A stretch of 64,000 bases of DNA from an uncultured Bacteroidales bacterium (lineage in GTDB: Bacteria > Bacteroidota > Bacteroidia > Bacteroidales > UBA932), in assembly GCA_944325445.1 (NCBI GenBank), contig CALVAG010000005.1, positions 93,152-157,151 of the forward strand, given 5' to 3'. The notes beneath the pieces are model-generated. The model saw only the letters and a program-made list of their open reading frames with translations, searched no databases and had not been told where the DNA came from. Of this stretch, positions 8,376 through 17,676 are shown piece by piece. How positions within the stretch are numbered: the stretch's first letter is position 1; every line of letters begins with the position of its first letter. The position numbers and the translations under genes were made by a program.

Positions 8376-8383
8376 TATTTTTG
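8376..8383 (+). promoter_or_regulatory. -7 promoter box of the mraZ/dcw operon
   Basis: TATTTTTG matches TAnnTTTG. A TTTG at 8350-8353, inside the decamer array, could serve as -33 with a 22-base spacer. Transcription would begin near 8388-8391, leaving a leader of about 20 bases before the mraZ ATG at 8412, with no Shine-Dalgarno sequence. Confidence 0.6.
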
Positions 8384-8411
8384 CAACAATCTATGGAATA
8401 TACTGTAGCGT

Positions 8412-8858
8412 ATGATAAAATTTATCGGAGAATATTGCGTCAAGGTAGATGACAAGGGCAGAATAATCATTCCTGCACCTTTCAAATCCCTCTTCGGCAA
8501 AGACGAAAAGGCAGTTTTTGTGGTGAAGAAGGACATCTATGCAAATTGTCTCCAGATGCTTACGTATCAGGAATGGGAAAAGGAGTCCGAGGAGGTCAAG
8601 CAGAGGTTGAATTTCTTCAACAGGGAACATGCACAATTCTGGAGGGAATATATGAGGGGCAGGGCCATAGTCGAACCGGATGAAAAGATCGGACGCATCT
8701 CCATTCCAAAGAATATTTTATCAGACATAGGCGTTACAAAAGAGGTGATATTTGCCGGGAACAATCATAAAATCGAGATTTGGGCAAAAGAGAATTACGA
8801 AAGGGAAAAGATGCCTCAATCGGAAGTAATCTCCCTTACAGAAAAGATTTTGGGATAA
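8412..8858 (+). CDS. mraZ: Transcriptional regulator MraZ
   Basis: AbrB-fold DNA-binding protein (148 residues) that, in E. coli, represses its own dcw operon. Two SpoVT/MraZ repeats are visible: DDKGR (13-17, then IIIPAPF) and DEKIGR (90-95, then ISIPKN), the family's DxxxR signatures. It is the first gene of the cluster and shares its last base with the rsmH ATG. The start is the ATG at 8412, before which no SD is seen. The decamer repeats at 8322-8371 are the likely target of this protein. Confidence 0.96.
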   Translation: MIKFIGEYCVKVDDKGRIIIPAPFKSLFGKDEKAVFVVKKDIYANCLQMLTYQEWEKESEEVKQRLNFFNREHAQFWREYMRGRAIVEPDEKIGRISIPKNILSDIGVTKEVIFAGNNHKIEIWAKENYEREKMPQSEVISLTEKILG

Positions 8859-9775
8859 TGGCCAGCACCTACCATACGCCTGTGTTGTTAAACGAAAGCG
8901 TAGATGCCCTCGAAATAAAAGAGGACGGTATCTATATAGATGCCACATTCGGCGGGGCGGGCCACAGTCTGGAAATTTTAAAGAGACTGGGTAAAAACGG
9001 CAGGCTAATCTCGTTCGACCAGGACGAAGATGCTGTCAAAAACAATCCCGTCCCTGCAGATGACAGACGGTTTACTCTTGTGTACAACAACTTTAAGTTC
9101 ATTGCCAATTTTGCAAAATATAACAGTGTGCCGCATGTAGACGGCATTCTGGCCGATCTTGGAGTATCGTCTCATCAGTTCGATTGCGGAGAGCGCGGTT
9201 TTTCGTTCCGTTTCGATGCCCCCCTCGACATGAGAATGAACCGCCTGGCCGAAAAAAATGCGGCCGGGATAGTAAACGGTTACTCCAAAGAGGAGCTTGT
9301 CAGAATTTTCAGGCTTTACGGAGAATTGGAAGGAGCCTCAAGGGTGGCAGAACTTATATGCAGGGAGCGTGAAAAGAGAAGGATTTCCACAACAGGAGAT
9401 TTGAGCAGATGTCTCTCTCCCATACACAACAACCGCAACGAGCATAAATTTCTTGCAAAGCTTTATCAGGCTCTCAGAATCGAAGTCAATGGAGAGATGG
9501 ATTCTCTGGAGGGCTTTTTGAACGGAGCGTTGCAGATATTGAAACCGGGAGGGATTCTCTCGGTAATAACATACCATTCATTGGAAGACAGAATGGTCAA
9601 GAATTTCATAAAGAGCGGCAATATAGACGGAAAGATAGAAAAGGACATTTACGGCAATGCAGAGGGGCCCTTCATTACAATAACAAGGAAGCCCATAATT
9701 CCCTCATCCGGGGAGATAGCTGCAAACAGCCGGAGCAGAAGTGCGAAATTGAGAGTGGCAAAAAGGAGGGAATAA
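8858..9775 (+). CDS. rsmH: 16S rRNA (cytosine1402-N4)-methyltransferase RsmH
   Basis: Methylates N4 of C1402 in the 16S rRNA decoding centre. The 305-residue product has family motifs YHTPVLLNE at the start, DATFGGAGHS (SAM site), FDQDEDA, ILADLGVSSHQFD, the GFSFRFDAPLDMRMN block, and VITYHSLEDRMVKNF near the end. I use the ATG at 8858, which overlaps the mraZ stop as TAATG; the frame stays open upstream to 8780 but that part lies inside mraZ. It overlaps ftsL by one base in the same way. Confidence 0.96.
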   Translation: MASTYHTPVLLNESVDALEIKEDGIYIDATFGGAGHSLEILKRLGKNGRLISFDQDEDAVKNNPVPADDRRFTLVYNNFKFIANFAKYNSVPHVDGILADLGVSSHQFDCGERGFSFRFDAPLDMRMNRLAEKNAAGIVNGYSKEELVRIFRLYGELEGASRVAELICREREKRRISTTGDLSRCLSPIHNNRNEHKFLAKLYQALRIEVNGEMDSLEGFLNGALQILKPGGILSVITYHSLEDRMVKNFIKSGNIDGKIEKDIYGNAEGPFITITRKPIIPSSGEIAANSRSRSAKLRVAKRRE

Positions 9776-10107
9776 TGGAAGAGGAGAGAAAAAAATTCAA
9801 CTTTTCTTCGAATATCCTCGGAGGGCAGTTTCTGCTGAATCTCGGGGTAACAAAACGGTGGTTTTTTGCCCTGTATATTTTCATACTGATTATCATATAC
9901 ATCACTTTGAATTTAAGGGTGGCTGACACCAATATAAAGATTAGAAGGAATCAGGTCGAATTGAAAAACCTGAAAGCGGATTATACCAGCAAGAGTGCAA
10001 AATTACAATATCAAAGCAGGCAGGGAGAGATAGAGAGAAGACTTTCAGCAACAGGGTCGGACGTAAAAAGGCCCGAACACCCCGCCGCATTGGTAAAACT
10101 ACCGTAA
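9775..10107 (+). CDS. ftsL: FtsL-like division protein
   Basis: Small bitopic membrane protein (110 residues): a basic cytoplasmic N-terminus, one membrane helix (~30-48, WFFALYIFILIIIYITL) and a heptad-like periplasmic helix (~50-95). This shape, and its place between rsmH and ftsI, fit FtsL, which joins FtsB and FtsQ to activate septal wall synthesis. Sequence identity in this family is low, so the call rests on topology and position. It starts within the rsmH stop (TAATG) and is followed by ftsI after 4 bases. The last ~20 residues (RPEHPAALVKLP) look disordered. Confidence 0.8.
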   Translation: MEEERKKFNFSSNILGGQFLLNLGVTKRWFFALYIFILIIIYITLNLRVADTNIKIRRNQVELKNLKADYTSKSAKLQYQSRQGEIERRLSATGSDVKRPEHPAALVKLP

Positions 10108-10111
10108 GGAA

Positions 10112-12232
10112 ATGGATGGGATATTTAAAAGGATTGCATTGATATTCAAATTCTTTATACTTATAGCGCTTGTCGTTATAGTAAAGATAGTTTATGTGCA
10201 ATTCATAAATCCCACGGAGACGAGCGCCGGAGACATTGCATACAGAGAAGAGGTGATAGAGGCAAACAGAGGCGATATCCTGTCATCGGACGGCAGACCG
10301 CTCGCCACCTCCGTTCCATATTACGAAATACGGATGGACTGTCTGGCGCCAAACAAGGATACATTCGAAAAGTATGTTGATGCGCTCTCTGCAAAACTGT
10401 CGGCTTTTTTCAAAAACAAAAGTGCGGCACAATACAAGAGGCAGCTGCTCAGGGCCAGAAGAGATACGCTCAGATACGAATTATTGGGAAACAGGCTGGT
10501 AGATTATTCGGACCTGGAAGAGATAAAGGGATTCCCGATTCTCAGATTGGGCTCCAACAGGGGAGGACTGATCGTAAACCAGAAAAATAAACGCAATAAT
10601 CCATACGGACGTCTGGCCTACAGGACAATCGGTTTCATAAATTCATTGGGGATAGGCGTAGGCATAGAGGGGTCTTGCGACTATTACCTGAAAGGTACCC
10701 CGGGGAGACAGGTTGTACAAAGGGTTTTGGGAGGAGAATGGATTCCGGTAAACGGTGCCGAGAGCATACAGCCCAAAGACGGATATGATATTCAGACGAC
10801 ATTGGATATAGAGATACAGGAGGTGGCGGAAAATGCCATCAGAAAACAGCTTCTGAAGAACAACAGCATCGAGGGGGCCACAGCTCTTGTAATGGAGGTG
10901 GAAAGCGGGGCGATAAGGGCGATAGTAAATATGAAGAGAGACGGGAAGGGCGGTTTCGACGAAAGTTTCAACTATGCCATAGGTTCGGCATCGGAACCGG
11001 GATCGGTCTTCAAGCTGGCTACTCTTGTAAGCCTGCTCGAAGACGGGTATGTCACTCTCGATACGCCTGTAAATACAGATCACGGAATGTGGAGGCATGC
11101 CGGACATGTCTATACAGATACGCATCCGATAGGATTGGTCACTGTAGCCAAGGCATTGGAACAATCCTCGAACGTTGCATTTGCAAAACTGGTGTACGAA
11201 CATTACGGAGATAATGAATCGGGCTTTGTAAACAGGATTCAGAACATGAAGGTCGGAGAGAGATATAATCTGGATATTCAAGGCGAAGCGCGCGCCGTAA
11301 TCTACTCGCCGGAGGATGCAATGTGGTCCAATTCCACAATCACCTCAATGGCGATAGGCTATGCTGTTATGGTTACTCCGCTTCATCTGCTCACCTTTTA
11401 CAATGCCATTGCAAACGACGGCAAGATGATGAAACCCTATTTCATCGAAAATTACCAGCTGAACGGTGAAATCGTAAAAAGGTTCAAACCTGTTGAGATA
11501 AGCGGCGCGATATGTTCCAAAAATACTGCAAGGACTGCACGTGCCGCATTGAGGGGAGTCGTAAAGAACGGGACAGGACGGGGCGCCAATACCCCCAATT
11601 TTGAAATTGCAGGCAAGACAGGTACATCCAGAATATCGTTCGGAGGCAAATATGGTTATGAAATGGATGGATACAGAAGATACCAGGCGTCGTTCGCCGG
11701 TTTCTTTCCTGCAGACAATCCGAAATATTCCGCCATCGTAGTCCTCTATTCAGGCAAGACAAAGGGTAATTTTTACGGAGCCACATGGGCATTGCCTGCA
11801 TTCAGGGAGATTGCAGAATATATATACTCCACAAGCCCTGAATGGAACAGGGTCATGGATGGGAAAAGAGAGAGCGACAACGGGGTTCCCGAGTTTTCCA
11901 TAGGAAAGGCCGACGAGCAGAGAGCCATACTTGCCGAACTGGATATACGCGGAAAAGAGAGAATCATGCCTCTTCTTGCAAAAGGAGGATGGATAGAGAT
12001 AGATGGGGATTCCGCCGGCATAAGCGCACACAGATATCCGGTAATAGAGGATTCGCTCGCAAATGTTGTGAATATGGGATTGAAAGATGCTGTCTACATA
12101 TTGGAAAATCAGGGGTATCATGTAAAATTCAGCGGCTACGGCAAAGTCGTACGGCAGAATCCTGAATCCGGAAGCATGGTAAAAAAGGGAAGTATTATCG
12201 AATTAAAATTGGAAAGCAATGAAACTGAGTAA
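10112..12232 (+). CDS. ftsI: Division transpeptidase (class B PBP, FtsI/PBP3) with PASTA domain
   Basis: Septal D,D-transpeptidase partnered with FtsW. The 706-residue product has one N-terminal membrane anchor (~8-28), the PBP dimerisation region with RGDILSSDGRPLA, and a full penicillin-binding domain: SVFK (Ser298 acylated, Lys301), SSN (352-354) and KTGT (502-505). A C-terminal PASTA domain (~640-705, LANVVNMGLKDAVYILE...) is present; Gram-negative FtsI proteins of Proteobacteria lack it, but it is normal in Bacteroidota. The 3' end overlaps murE by 14 bases. Confidence 0.95.
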   Translation: MDGIFKRIALIFKFFILIALVVIVKIVYVQFINPTETSAGDIAYREEVIEANRGDILSSDGRPLATSVPYYEIRMDCLAPNKDTFEKYVDALSAKLSAFFKNKSAAQYKRQLLRARRDTLRYELLGNRLVDYSDLEEIKGFPILRLGSNRGGLIVNQKNKRNNPYGRLAYRTIGFINSLGIGVGIEGSCDYYLKGTPGRQVVQRVLGGEWIPVNGAESIQPKDGYDIQTTLDIEIQEVAENAIRKQLLKNNSIEGATALVMEVESGAIRAIVNMKRDGKGGFDESFNYAIGSASEPGSVFKLATLVSLLEDGYVTLDTPVNTDHGMWRHAGHVYTDTHPIGLVTVAKALEQSSNVAFAKLVYEHYGDNESGFVNRIQNMKVGERYNLDIQGEARAVIYSPEDAMWSNSTITSMAIGYAVMVTPLHLLTFYNAIANDGKMMKPYFIENYQLNGEIVKRFKPVEISGAICSKNTARTARAALRGVVKNGTGRGANTPNFEIAGKTGTSRISFGGKYGYEMDGYRRYQASFAGFFPADNPKYSAIVVLYSGKTKGNFYGATWALPAFREIAEYIYSTSPEWNRVMDGKRESDNGVPEFSIGKADEQRAILAELDIRGKERIMPLLAKGGWIEIDGDSAGISAHRYPVIEDSLANVVNMGLKDAVYILENQGYHVKFSGYGKVVRQNPESGSMVKKGSIIELKLESNETE

Positions 12233-13727
12233 TATCATAAATGGCATAGAGCTCATGGAGATTTGCGCCGGAGCAAATGCAACGGAAAAACGCACGGAAG
12301 ATGTCATTGCAGAATATGGCAATATAGAATCCGTCTGCACGGATTCGCGCAAATGCACTGCAAATTCGCTCTTCATTGCTGTCAAGGGTATCGACAACGA
12401 CGGGCATAAATATATAGGTTCCGCCATTGGGAAGGGCGCATCGGCCGTAATATGCGAATATTTGCCGGATGATATGGCAAACGGGGCAAACAGCACCCTC
12501 TTTTTGCTTGTAAAGGATGGAAGGCGTGCCGCCGCACTTGCCGCAAGCAATTTTTACGGCAATCCCTCACACAAATTAAAACTGGTAGGAGTTACGGGAA
12601 CCAACGGCAAGACTTCCATCGCCACACTGCTCTACCGCCTTTTTAAAGGATTGGGGTATCAGTGCGGGCTGCTCTCCACTATTGCCAACTATGTAGGCGA
12701 CAAACGCTATGAAACGATAAACACCACCCCCGGACCGGTAGAGATAAACCGTCTGCTTCATGAAATGACAGAAACGGGATGCGGTTATTGCTTCATGGAA
12801 GTAAGCTCGCATGCCATAGATCAGGAGAGAGTTGCGGGACTGGAATTTACAGGAGGAATATTCACGAACCTCACCCACGACCATCTGGACTACCACCGCA
12901 CATTCGCCAACTACCTGAACTGCAAAAAGAGATTTTTCGACAATCTGGGAAAAGAGGCGTTCGCACTTGTAAACGCAGATGACAAAAACGGCAAAGTCAT
13001 GGTGCAGAATACGAAGGCACGTATCAGCACATTCGCGGTAAAGAGCCCCGCGACATTCCATTCCAGGATATTGGAACGGAGCATTGAGGGCATATTGCTA
13101 AATATTAACGGCAAGGAGGCATGGTTCAGATTTATGGGGGACTACAACGCCTCCAATCTTACCGCAATTTACGGGGCAGCCGTATTGCTCGGAGAAAAAG
13201 AAGATGAAATCATACGCGGAATGAGTTCGCTCACGCCGGTAGAGGGCAGATTGGAGTATTTCAGGGGCGCAAACGATATTGTGGCCGCGGTAGATTATGC
13301 CCATACTCCTGATGCATTGGAAAATGTGCTGCGGACACTGAAAGAGCTCAACCCTGAAGGCGGGATTGTCACCGTTTTCGGTTGCGGCGGAAACCGCGAC
13401 AAGACAAAGAGGCCGGAAATGGGAGCCATTGCCGCAAAATATTCCGACAGGATAGTGGTAACGTCGGACAATCCGCGATTCGAAGAGCCGTCGGAGATAA
13501 TAAATGAGATAAAGGAGGGCATGGATTTGAAGGGACGTGCAAAATCGCTCTTCATAACGGACCGGGAAGAGGCAATAAGGACAGCCATTCTTACCGCACA
13601 GCCGGGCGCCATAATCCTGGTCGCGGGCAAAGGACACGAAAACTACCAGATTGTAAATGGGGAAAAACGCCATTTCGACGACAGGGAGATTGTACGCAAA
13701 TATCTGTCGGAACTTGAAATAAGATAA
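12219..13727 (+). CDS. murE: UDP-MurNAc-tripeptide synthetase MurE (meso-diaminopimelate adding)
   Basis: ATP-dependent ligase adding the third residue to the wall precursor stem. The 502-residue product shows the ATP loop GTNGKT (127-132), EVSSHAIDQERV, THDHLDYH and AVDYAHTPDAL. The DNPR motif (417-420) predicts meso-diaminopimelate rather than lysine as substrate, as expected for a Gram-negative. The start overlaps ftsI by 14 bases. mraY follows after 12 bases. Confidence 0.96.
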   Translation: MKLSNIINGIELMEICAGANATEKRTEDVIAEYGNIESVCTDSRKCTANSLFIAVKGIDNDGHKYIGSAIGKGASAVICEYLPDDMANGANSTLFLLVKDGRRAAALAASNFYGNPSHKLKLVGVTGTNGKTSIATLLYRLFKGLGYQCGLLSTIANYVGDKRYETINTTPGPVEINRLLHEMTETGCGYCFMEVSSHAIDQERVAGLEFTGGIFTNLTHDHLDYHRTFANYLNCKKRFFDNLGKEAFALVNADDKNGKVMVQNTKARISTFAVKSPATFHSRILERSIEGILLNINGKEAWFRFMGDYNASNLTAIYGAAVLLGEKEDEIIRGMSSLTPVEGRLEYFRGANDIVAAVDYAHTPDALENVLRTLKELNPEGGIVTVFGCGGNRDKTKRPEMGAIAAKYSDRIVVTSDNPRFEEPSEIINEIKEGMDLKGRAKSLFITDREEAIRTAILTAQPGAIILVAGKGHENYQIVNGEKRHFDDREIVRKYLSELEIR

Positions 13728-13739
13728 AAACGGAATAAA

Positions 13740-14984
13740 ATGCTATATCATCTTTTTGAATATCTTACGAATAACGGATACGATTTTCCGGGAATGGGAT
13801 TGATGAAATATATCTCGTTCAGGGCTCTGATGGCCACGATGGTGGCGCTTGTCACCGGGCTTTTCCTTGCGCCGAAGGTGATAAGGAAGTTGCAGAAGAG
13901 ACAAATCGGGGAAGAGATAAGGAATCTGGGGCTGGAAGGACAGCTCTCCAAAAAGGGAACGCCCACCATGGGAGGAATAATAATTCTCCTTTCGATTCTG
14001 ATTCCTGCGCTGCTTTTCGGCAATCTGGCCAATGTCTATGTACAATTGCTCATCATAACCACCATCTGGCTCGGTATGATAGGTTTTCTGGATGACGGAA
14101 TCAAGGTCTTCAAAAAGAACAAGGAGGGGCTGAACGGGAAATATAAGATAATCGGGCAGGTGACTCTGGGACTGCTCGTAGGCATTGTCCTATGTACAAA
14201 CGACAATGTGACCATAAGGGAGAAGATTGCATCCGACGGGAATGAAAGCGTTGCCGTATATGAAGATGTAAAAAGCACAAAGACAAACATCCCCTTTGTA
14301 AAGGACAACCAGTTCGATTATTCATGGCTCGCTCCGTTCAACGGGAAGGCCAAAGAGATTGCCGGATGGATCATATATATTCTGGTAATCATCTTTATAA
14401 TAACCGCAGTATCGAACGGGACGAACCTCACCGACGGCATGGACGGGCTGGCGACGGGAACATCCGCCATAATCGGAACGACGATAGGCATTCTGGCATA
14501 CCTGTCGGGAAACTCCATATACGCCTCATACCTCAACACCATGTATATTCCGGCAACGGGAGAGGTAGTGATCTTCATGGCGGCATTTGTAGGAGCGCTC
14601 ATAGGTTTTCTCTGGTACAATACATATCCGGCCCAGGTGTTCATGGGAGATACAGGCAGTCTGGCCCTTGGAGGCATAATAGCGGTATCCGCCATAATAA
14701 TCAGGAAAGAGCTGCTCATCCCTATTCTCTGCGGGATATTCTTTGTAGAGAGCCTGTCTGTCATCATACAAAGATTATATTTCAAATATACCAAACGGAA
14801 ATATGGCGAAGGACGCAGGGTCTTCAAGATGTCGCCCCTGCACCACCATTTCCAGAAAGAGGGGACGGACGCCATTATAAAACTCCCGCGCAGGGCTATA
14901 CCGGAAGCGAAGATAGTGGTAAGATTTTGGATTATAACTATTTTACTTTGTGCACTAACTGTAATAACTCTTAAAATCAGATAA
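13740..14984 (+). CDS. mraY: Phospho-MurNAc-pentapeptide transferase MraY
   Basis: Integral membrane enzyme making lipid I from UDP-MurNAc-pentapeptide and undecaprenyl phosphate. At 414 residues it is longer than E. coli MraY (360) because of an inserted segment around 160-195 (cytoplasmic or periplasmic loop, [19 protein letters not shown]), which is usual in Bacteroidales. Family signatures are present: [43 protein letters not shown] and the histidine-rich [10 protein letters not shown]. About ten membrane helices. The stop is 2 bases before murD. Confidence 0.96.
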   Translation: MLYHLFEYLTNNGYDFPGMGLMKYISFRALMATMVALVTGLFLAPKVIRKLQKRQIGEEIRNLGLEGQLSKKGTPTMGGIIILLSILIPALLFGNLANVYVQLLIITTIWLGMIGFLDDGIKVFKKNKEGLNGKYKIIGQVTLGLLVGIVLCTNDNVTIREKIASDGNESVAVYEDVKSTKTNIPFVKDNQFDYSWLAPFNGKAKEIAGWIIYILVIIFIITAVSNGTNLTDGMDGLATGTSAIIGTTIGILAYLSGNSIYASYLNTMYIPATGEVVIFMAAFVGALIGFLWYNTYPAQVFMGDTGSLALGGIIAVSAIIIRKELLIPILCGIFFVESLSVIIQRLYFKYTKRKYGEGRRVFKMSPLHHHFQKEGTDAIIKLPRRAIPEAKIVVRFWIITILLCALTVITLKIR

Positions 14985-14986
14985 TT

Positions 14987-16324
14987 ATGAGCAAAAAAAT
15001 TGTAGTTTTAGGAGGAGGGGAAAGCGGTGTGGGCGCCGCGATTCTGGCAAAAAAAATGGGATTCGATATATTTTTGAGCGACAGCGGAAATATAAGGCCG
15101 GAGATGGAGAAACTTCTTGCAGAGTACAACATACCCTACGAACATGGTCTCCATACCCGTTCCTTGATAGAGAATGCGGATGAGGTGATAAAAAGCCCCG
15201 GCATTCCTGACAATGCCCCTATAATTGCCGATATTGCGAACAAGGGCATAAAGATAATCTCCGAAATAGAGTTCGCAGGACGCTACGACAGCGCCAAGAA
15301 GATTTGCATAACCGGAAGCAACGGAAAGACCACCACCACTTCGCTGATTTACTATCTGCTGAAGAATGCCGGATTGAATGTAGGTCTGGCCGGAAACATA
15401 GGCAAAAGCTACGCGTATCAGGTAGCCACTATGAATTACGACTATTATGTATTGGAACTCAGCAGTTTCCAGTTAGACGGCGTCTATGATTTCAAGGCAG
15501 ACATAGCCATTCTCATGAATATTACCCCGGACCATCTGGACCGTTACGGTTACAATATGCAGAATTACATAAACTCCAAGTTCAGAATAACCAGAAATAT
15601 GAACAGGGATGACTGCTTTGTATTCTGCGCCGATGACCCCATTACCATAAATGAATTGGAAAAGATTGTCTTAAAGGCAAAAATGCTTCCGTTCAGCCAG
15701 GAAAAAGAGGTAAACGAGGGTGCCTGCCTGAAGAACGATATGATGTACGTCAATTACAACGAGAGCGAATATACGATGTACATCAAAGAGCTGGCACTGG
15801 AAGGCAAACATAACATATACAATTCCATGGCCGCCGCCATTGCAGCCAAGGCATTGAATATAAGCAATGAAGTCATAAGAAAAAGCCTTATGGACTTTCA
15901 GGGGGTGGAGCACAGGATGGAAAAGGTGCTGAAGGTAAGGGAGGTGCTTTATGTAAACGACTCCAAGGCTACCAATGTAAATTCCACATGGTACGCCCTC
16001 GAGAGCATAAAGACCCCGATTGTATGGATAGCAGGCGGAAAGGATAAGGGAAACGACTATGAGCCGTTATACGGACTGGTAAAAGATAAGGTGCATACAC
16101 TTATATGCCTTGGCATAGACAACGGGAAATTGCATGACTGTTTTAAGGACAAGGTCGAAAATCTGGTAGATACCACTAGTGCAAAGGAGGCCGTAGAACT
16201 TGCCTATAAGTATGCAAAGCCCGGAGATACAGTACTGCTTTCCCCTGCCTGCGCAAGCTTCGATCTCTTTAAGAATTATGAAGACCGCGGAAGGCAGTTC
16301 AAGGCGGCCGTAAGGGAACTTTAA
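14987..16324 (+). CDS. murD: UDP-MurNAc-L-alanine:D-glutamate ligase MurD
   Basis: Adds D-glutamate to UDP-MurNAc-L-Ala. The 445-residue product has an N-terminal Rossmann start (VVLGGGESGVG), ATP loop GSNGKTTT (110-117), ELSSFQLDG, NITPDHLDRYG and the C-terminal VNDSKATNVNSTWYAL and SPACASFDLFKNYEDRG blocks, all diagnostic for MurD rather than MurC/E/F. It follows mraY by 2 bases. Confidence 0.96.
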   Translation: MSKKIVVLGGGESGVGAAILAKKMGFDIFLSDSGNIRPEMEKLLAEYNIPYEHGLHTRSLIENADEVIKSPGIPDNAPIIADIANKGIKIISEIEFAGRYDSAKKICITGSNGKTTTTSLIYYLLKNAGLNVGLAGNIGKSYAYQVATMNYDYYVLELSSFQLDGVYDFKADIAILMNITPDHLDRYGYNMQNYINSKFRITRNMNRDDCFVFCADDPITINELEKIVLKAKMLPFSQEKEVNEGACLKNDMMYVNYNESEYTMYIKELALEGKHNIYNSMAAAIAAKALNISNEVIRKSLMDFQGVEHRMEKVLKVREVLYVNDSKATNVNSTWYALESIKTPIVWIAGGKDKGNDYEPLYGLVKDKVHTLICLGIDNGKLHDCFKDKVENLVDTTSAKEAVELAYKYAKPGDTVLLSPACASFDLFKNYEDRGRQFKAAVREL

Positions 16325-16343
16325 CATCCGTAAATTCAAGAAC

Positions 16344-17669
16344 ATGAGTCTGAAAAGTGCCATAGAGAATGATAATTCAATAATATACCGGTTGCACGGC
16401 GACAAGGTTATATGGATGATAGTCATATTGCTGTCTATCGCCTCCATCGCACTTATCTATTCGTCGAGCAGCTCGCTGGCATTCAAGGAGGGTACGACCA
16501 ACTTCGACTATCTGCTCAAACAGATTCAATTTGTGGTTTTAGGACTCTGTTTTCTGTTTATATGTTATAAAATTCCGCTCGGACTCTACAGGATAGCAGT
16601 CTATCCCCTCTTTTTCATCTCTCTCGTGCTCCTTCTACTTACGCCTATAATAGGTCAGGAGATAAATCATGCAAAACGCTGGCTGGCGATAGGTCCTATT
16701 TCGTTCCAACCTGCGGAAATAGTCAAGATTACCCTGATAATGTATATAGCCAAAACCATAGAGCTTTACAAACTGGAGACATTCAAGGAGTTTTTCTGGA
16801 GAATAGTGGCGCCTGTAGGATTCGTGTGCATAGTCATACTCATAAGCAGCGTCTCCACCGCCATAGTTGTGGGGTTGATTTCCCTGCTGGTGCTTGCGGT
16901 TGCTGGAATAAAATGGTCTTACCTCTTCAAGTCCGTCGGTATAGCATTTGCAGCGTTCCTGCTTGTCATACTGCTTCATATCGCATTCGGCATATTCCCC
17001 CGCTTCGACACTGCACTGAACCGCATAAAGGGGTTCGTTGCGACAGAAGAGGGCGTTCAGGAGCTGAGCCCGGAAGAGAAACAGAGAAAAGCGGACAAGA
17101 CATTCCAGGCCGATATGGCGGAAATTGCCATATCTTCCGGGAAAATCATAGGCAAAGGCCCCGGAAAGAGTACGCAGAGATATGTATTGCCCCATCCCTA
17201 TTCGGACTTCATCTACTCCATAATCGTGGAAGAGTATGGCCTTGTAGGAGGAGTTGTGATACTGCTGTTCTATCTGCAGCTGCTGTACCGTTGCGTCCTG
17301 CTGGTCAAGAACTGTACGAGGAAATTCTCTGCGGTCACCGTAGGAGGGCTCGGACTGATGATTGTATTGCAGGCATTCCTGCATATACTCGTAAATGTAG
17401 GGATAGTACCGGTAACAGGGCATACATTGCCTTTGGTAAGTTTGGGAGGAACCTCATTCATTATTTTCAGTATGGCGTTCGGAATCATTCTCTCTGTAAG
17501 CAGGACCATAGAGAAAGACAACGACAGGAAAAGAAGGGAGGCTGCGCCCATTCCCGCATCGGATGCCGAAGAGAGCGTTGAACAGAGCATGGAACGGATA
17601 AAATCAGAGGGTGAAAAGGGTCTGGAAGAGTATGAAATAATAGATGAAAAAACCGGAGAATTCAAATAG
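16344..17669 (+). CDS. ftsW: SEDS family septal glycosyltransferase FtsW
   Basis: Polymerises lipid II into glycan strands at the septum with FtsI. The 441-residue product has about ten membrane helices (first at ~24-44), family motifs KRWLAIGPISFQPAEIVK, GKGPGKSTQRYVLPHPYSDFIYSIIVEEYG, and PVTGHTLPLVSLGGTSF. A hydrophilic charged C-terminal tail of ~55 residues follows the last helix and is probably cytoplasmic. It lies between murD (gap 19) and murG (gap 7). Confidence 0.95.
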   Translation: MSLKSAIENDNSIIYRLHGDKVIWMIVILLSIASIALIYSSSSSLAFKEGTTNFDYLLKQIQFVVLGLCFLFICYKIPLGLYRIAVYPLFFISLVLLLLTPIIGQEINHAKRWLAIGPISFQPAEIVKITLIMYIAKTIELYKLETFKEFFWRIVAPVGFVCIVILISSVSTAIVVGLISLLVLAVAGIKWSYLFKSVGIAFAAFLLVILLHIAFGIFPRFDTALNRIKGFVATEEGVQELSPEEKQRKADKTFQADMAEIAISSGKIIGKGPGKSTQRYVLPHPYSDFIYSIIVEEYGLVGGVVILLFYLQLLYRCVLLVKNCTRKFSAVTVGGLGLMIVLQAFLHILVNVGIVPVTGHTLPLVSLGGTSFIIFSMAFGIILSVSRTIEKDNDRKRREAAPIPASDAEESVEQSMERIKSEGEKGLEEYEIIDEKTGEFK

Positions 17670-17676
17670 AACTACT

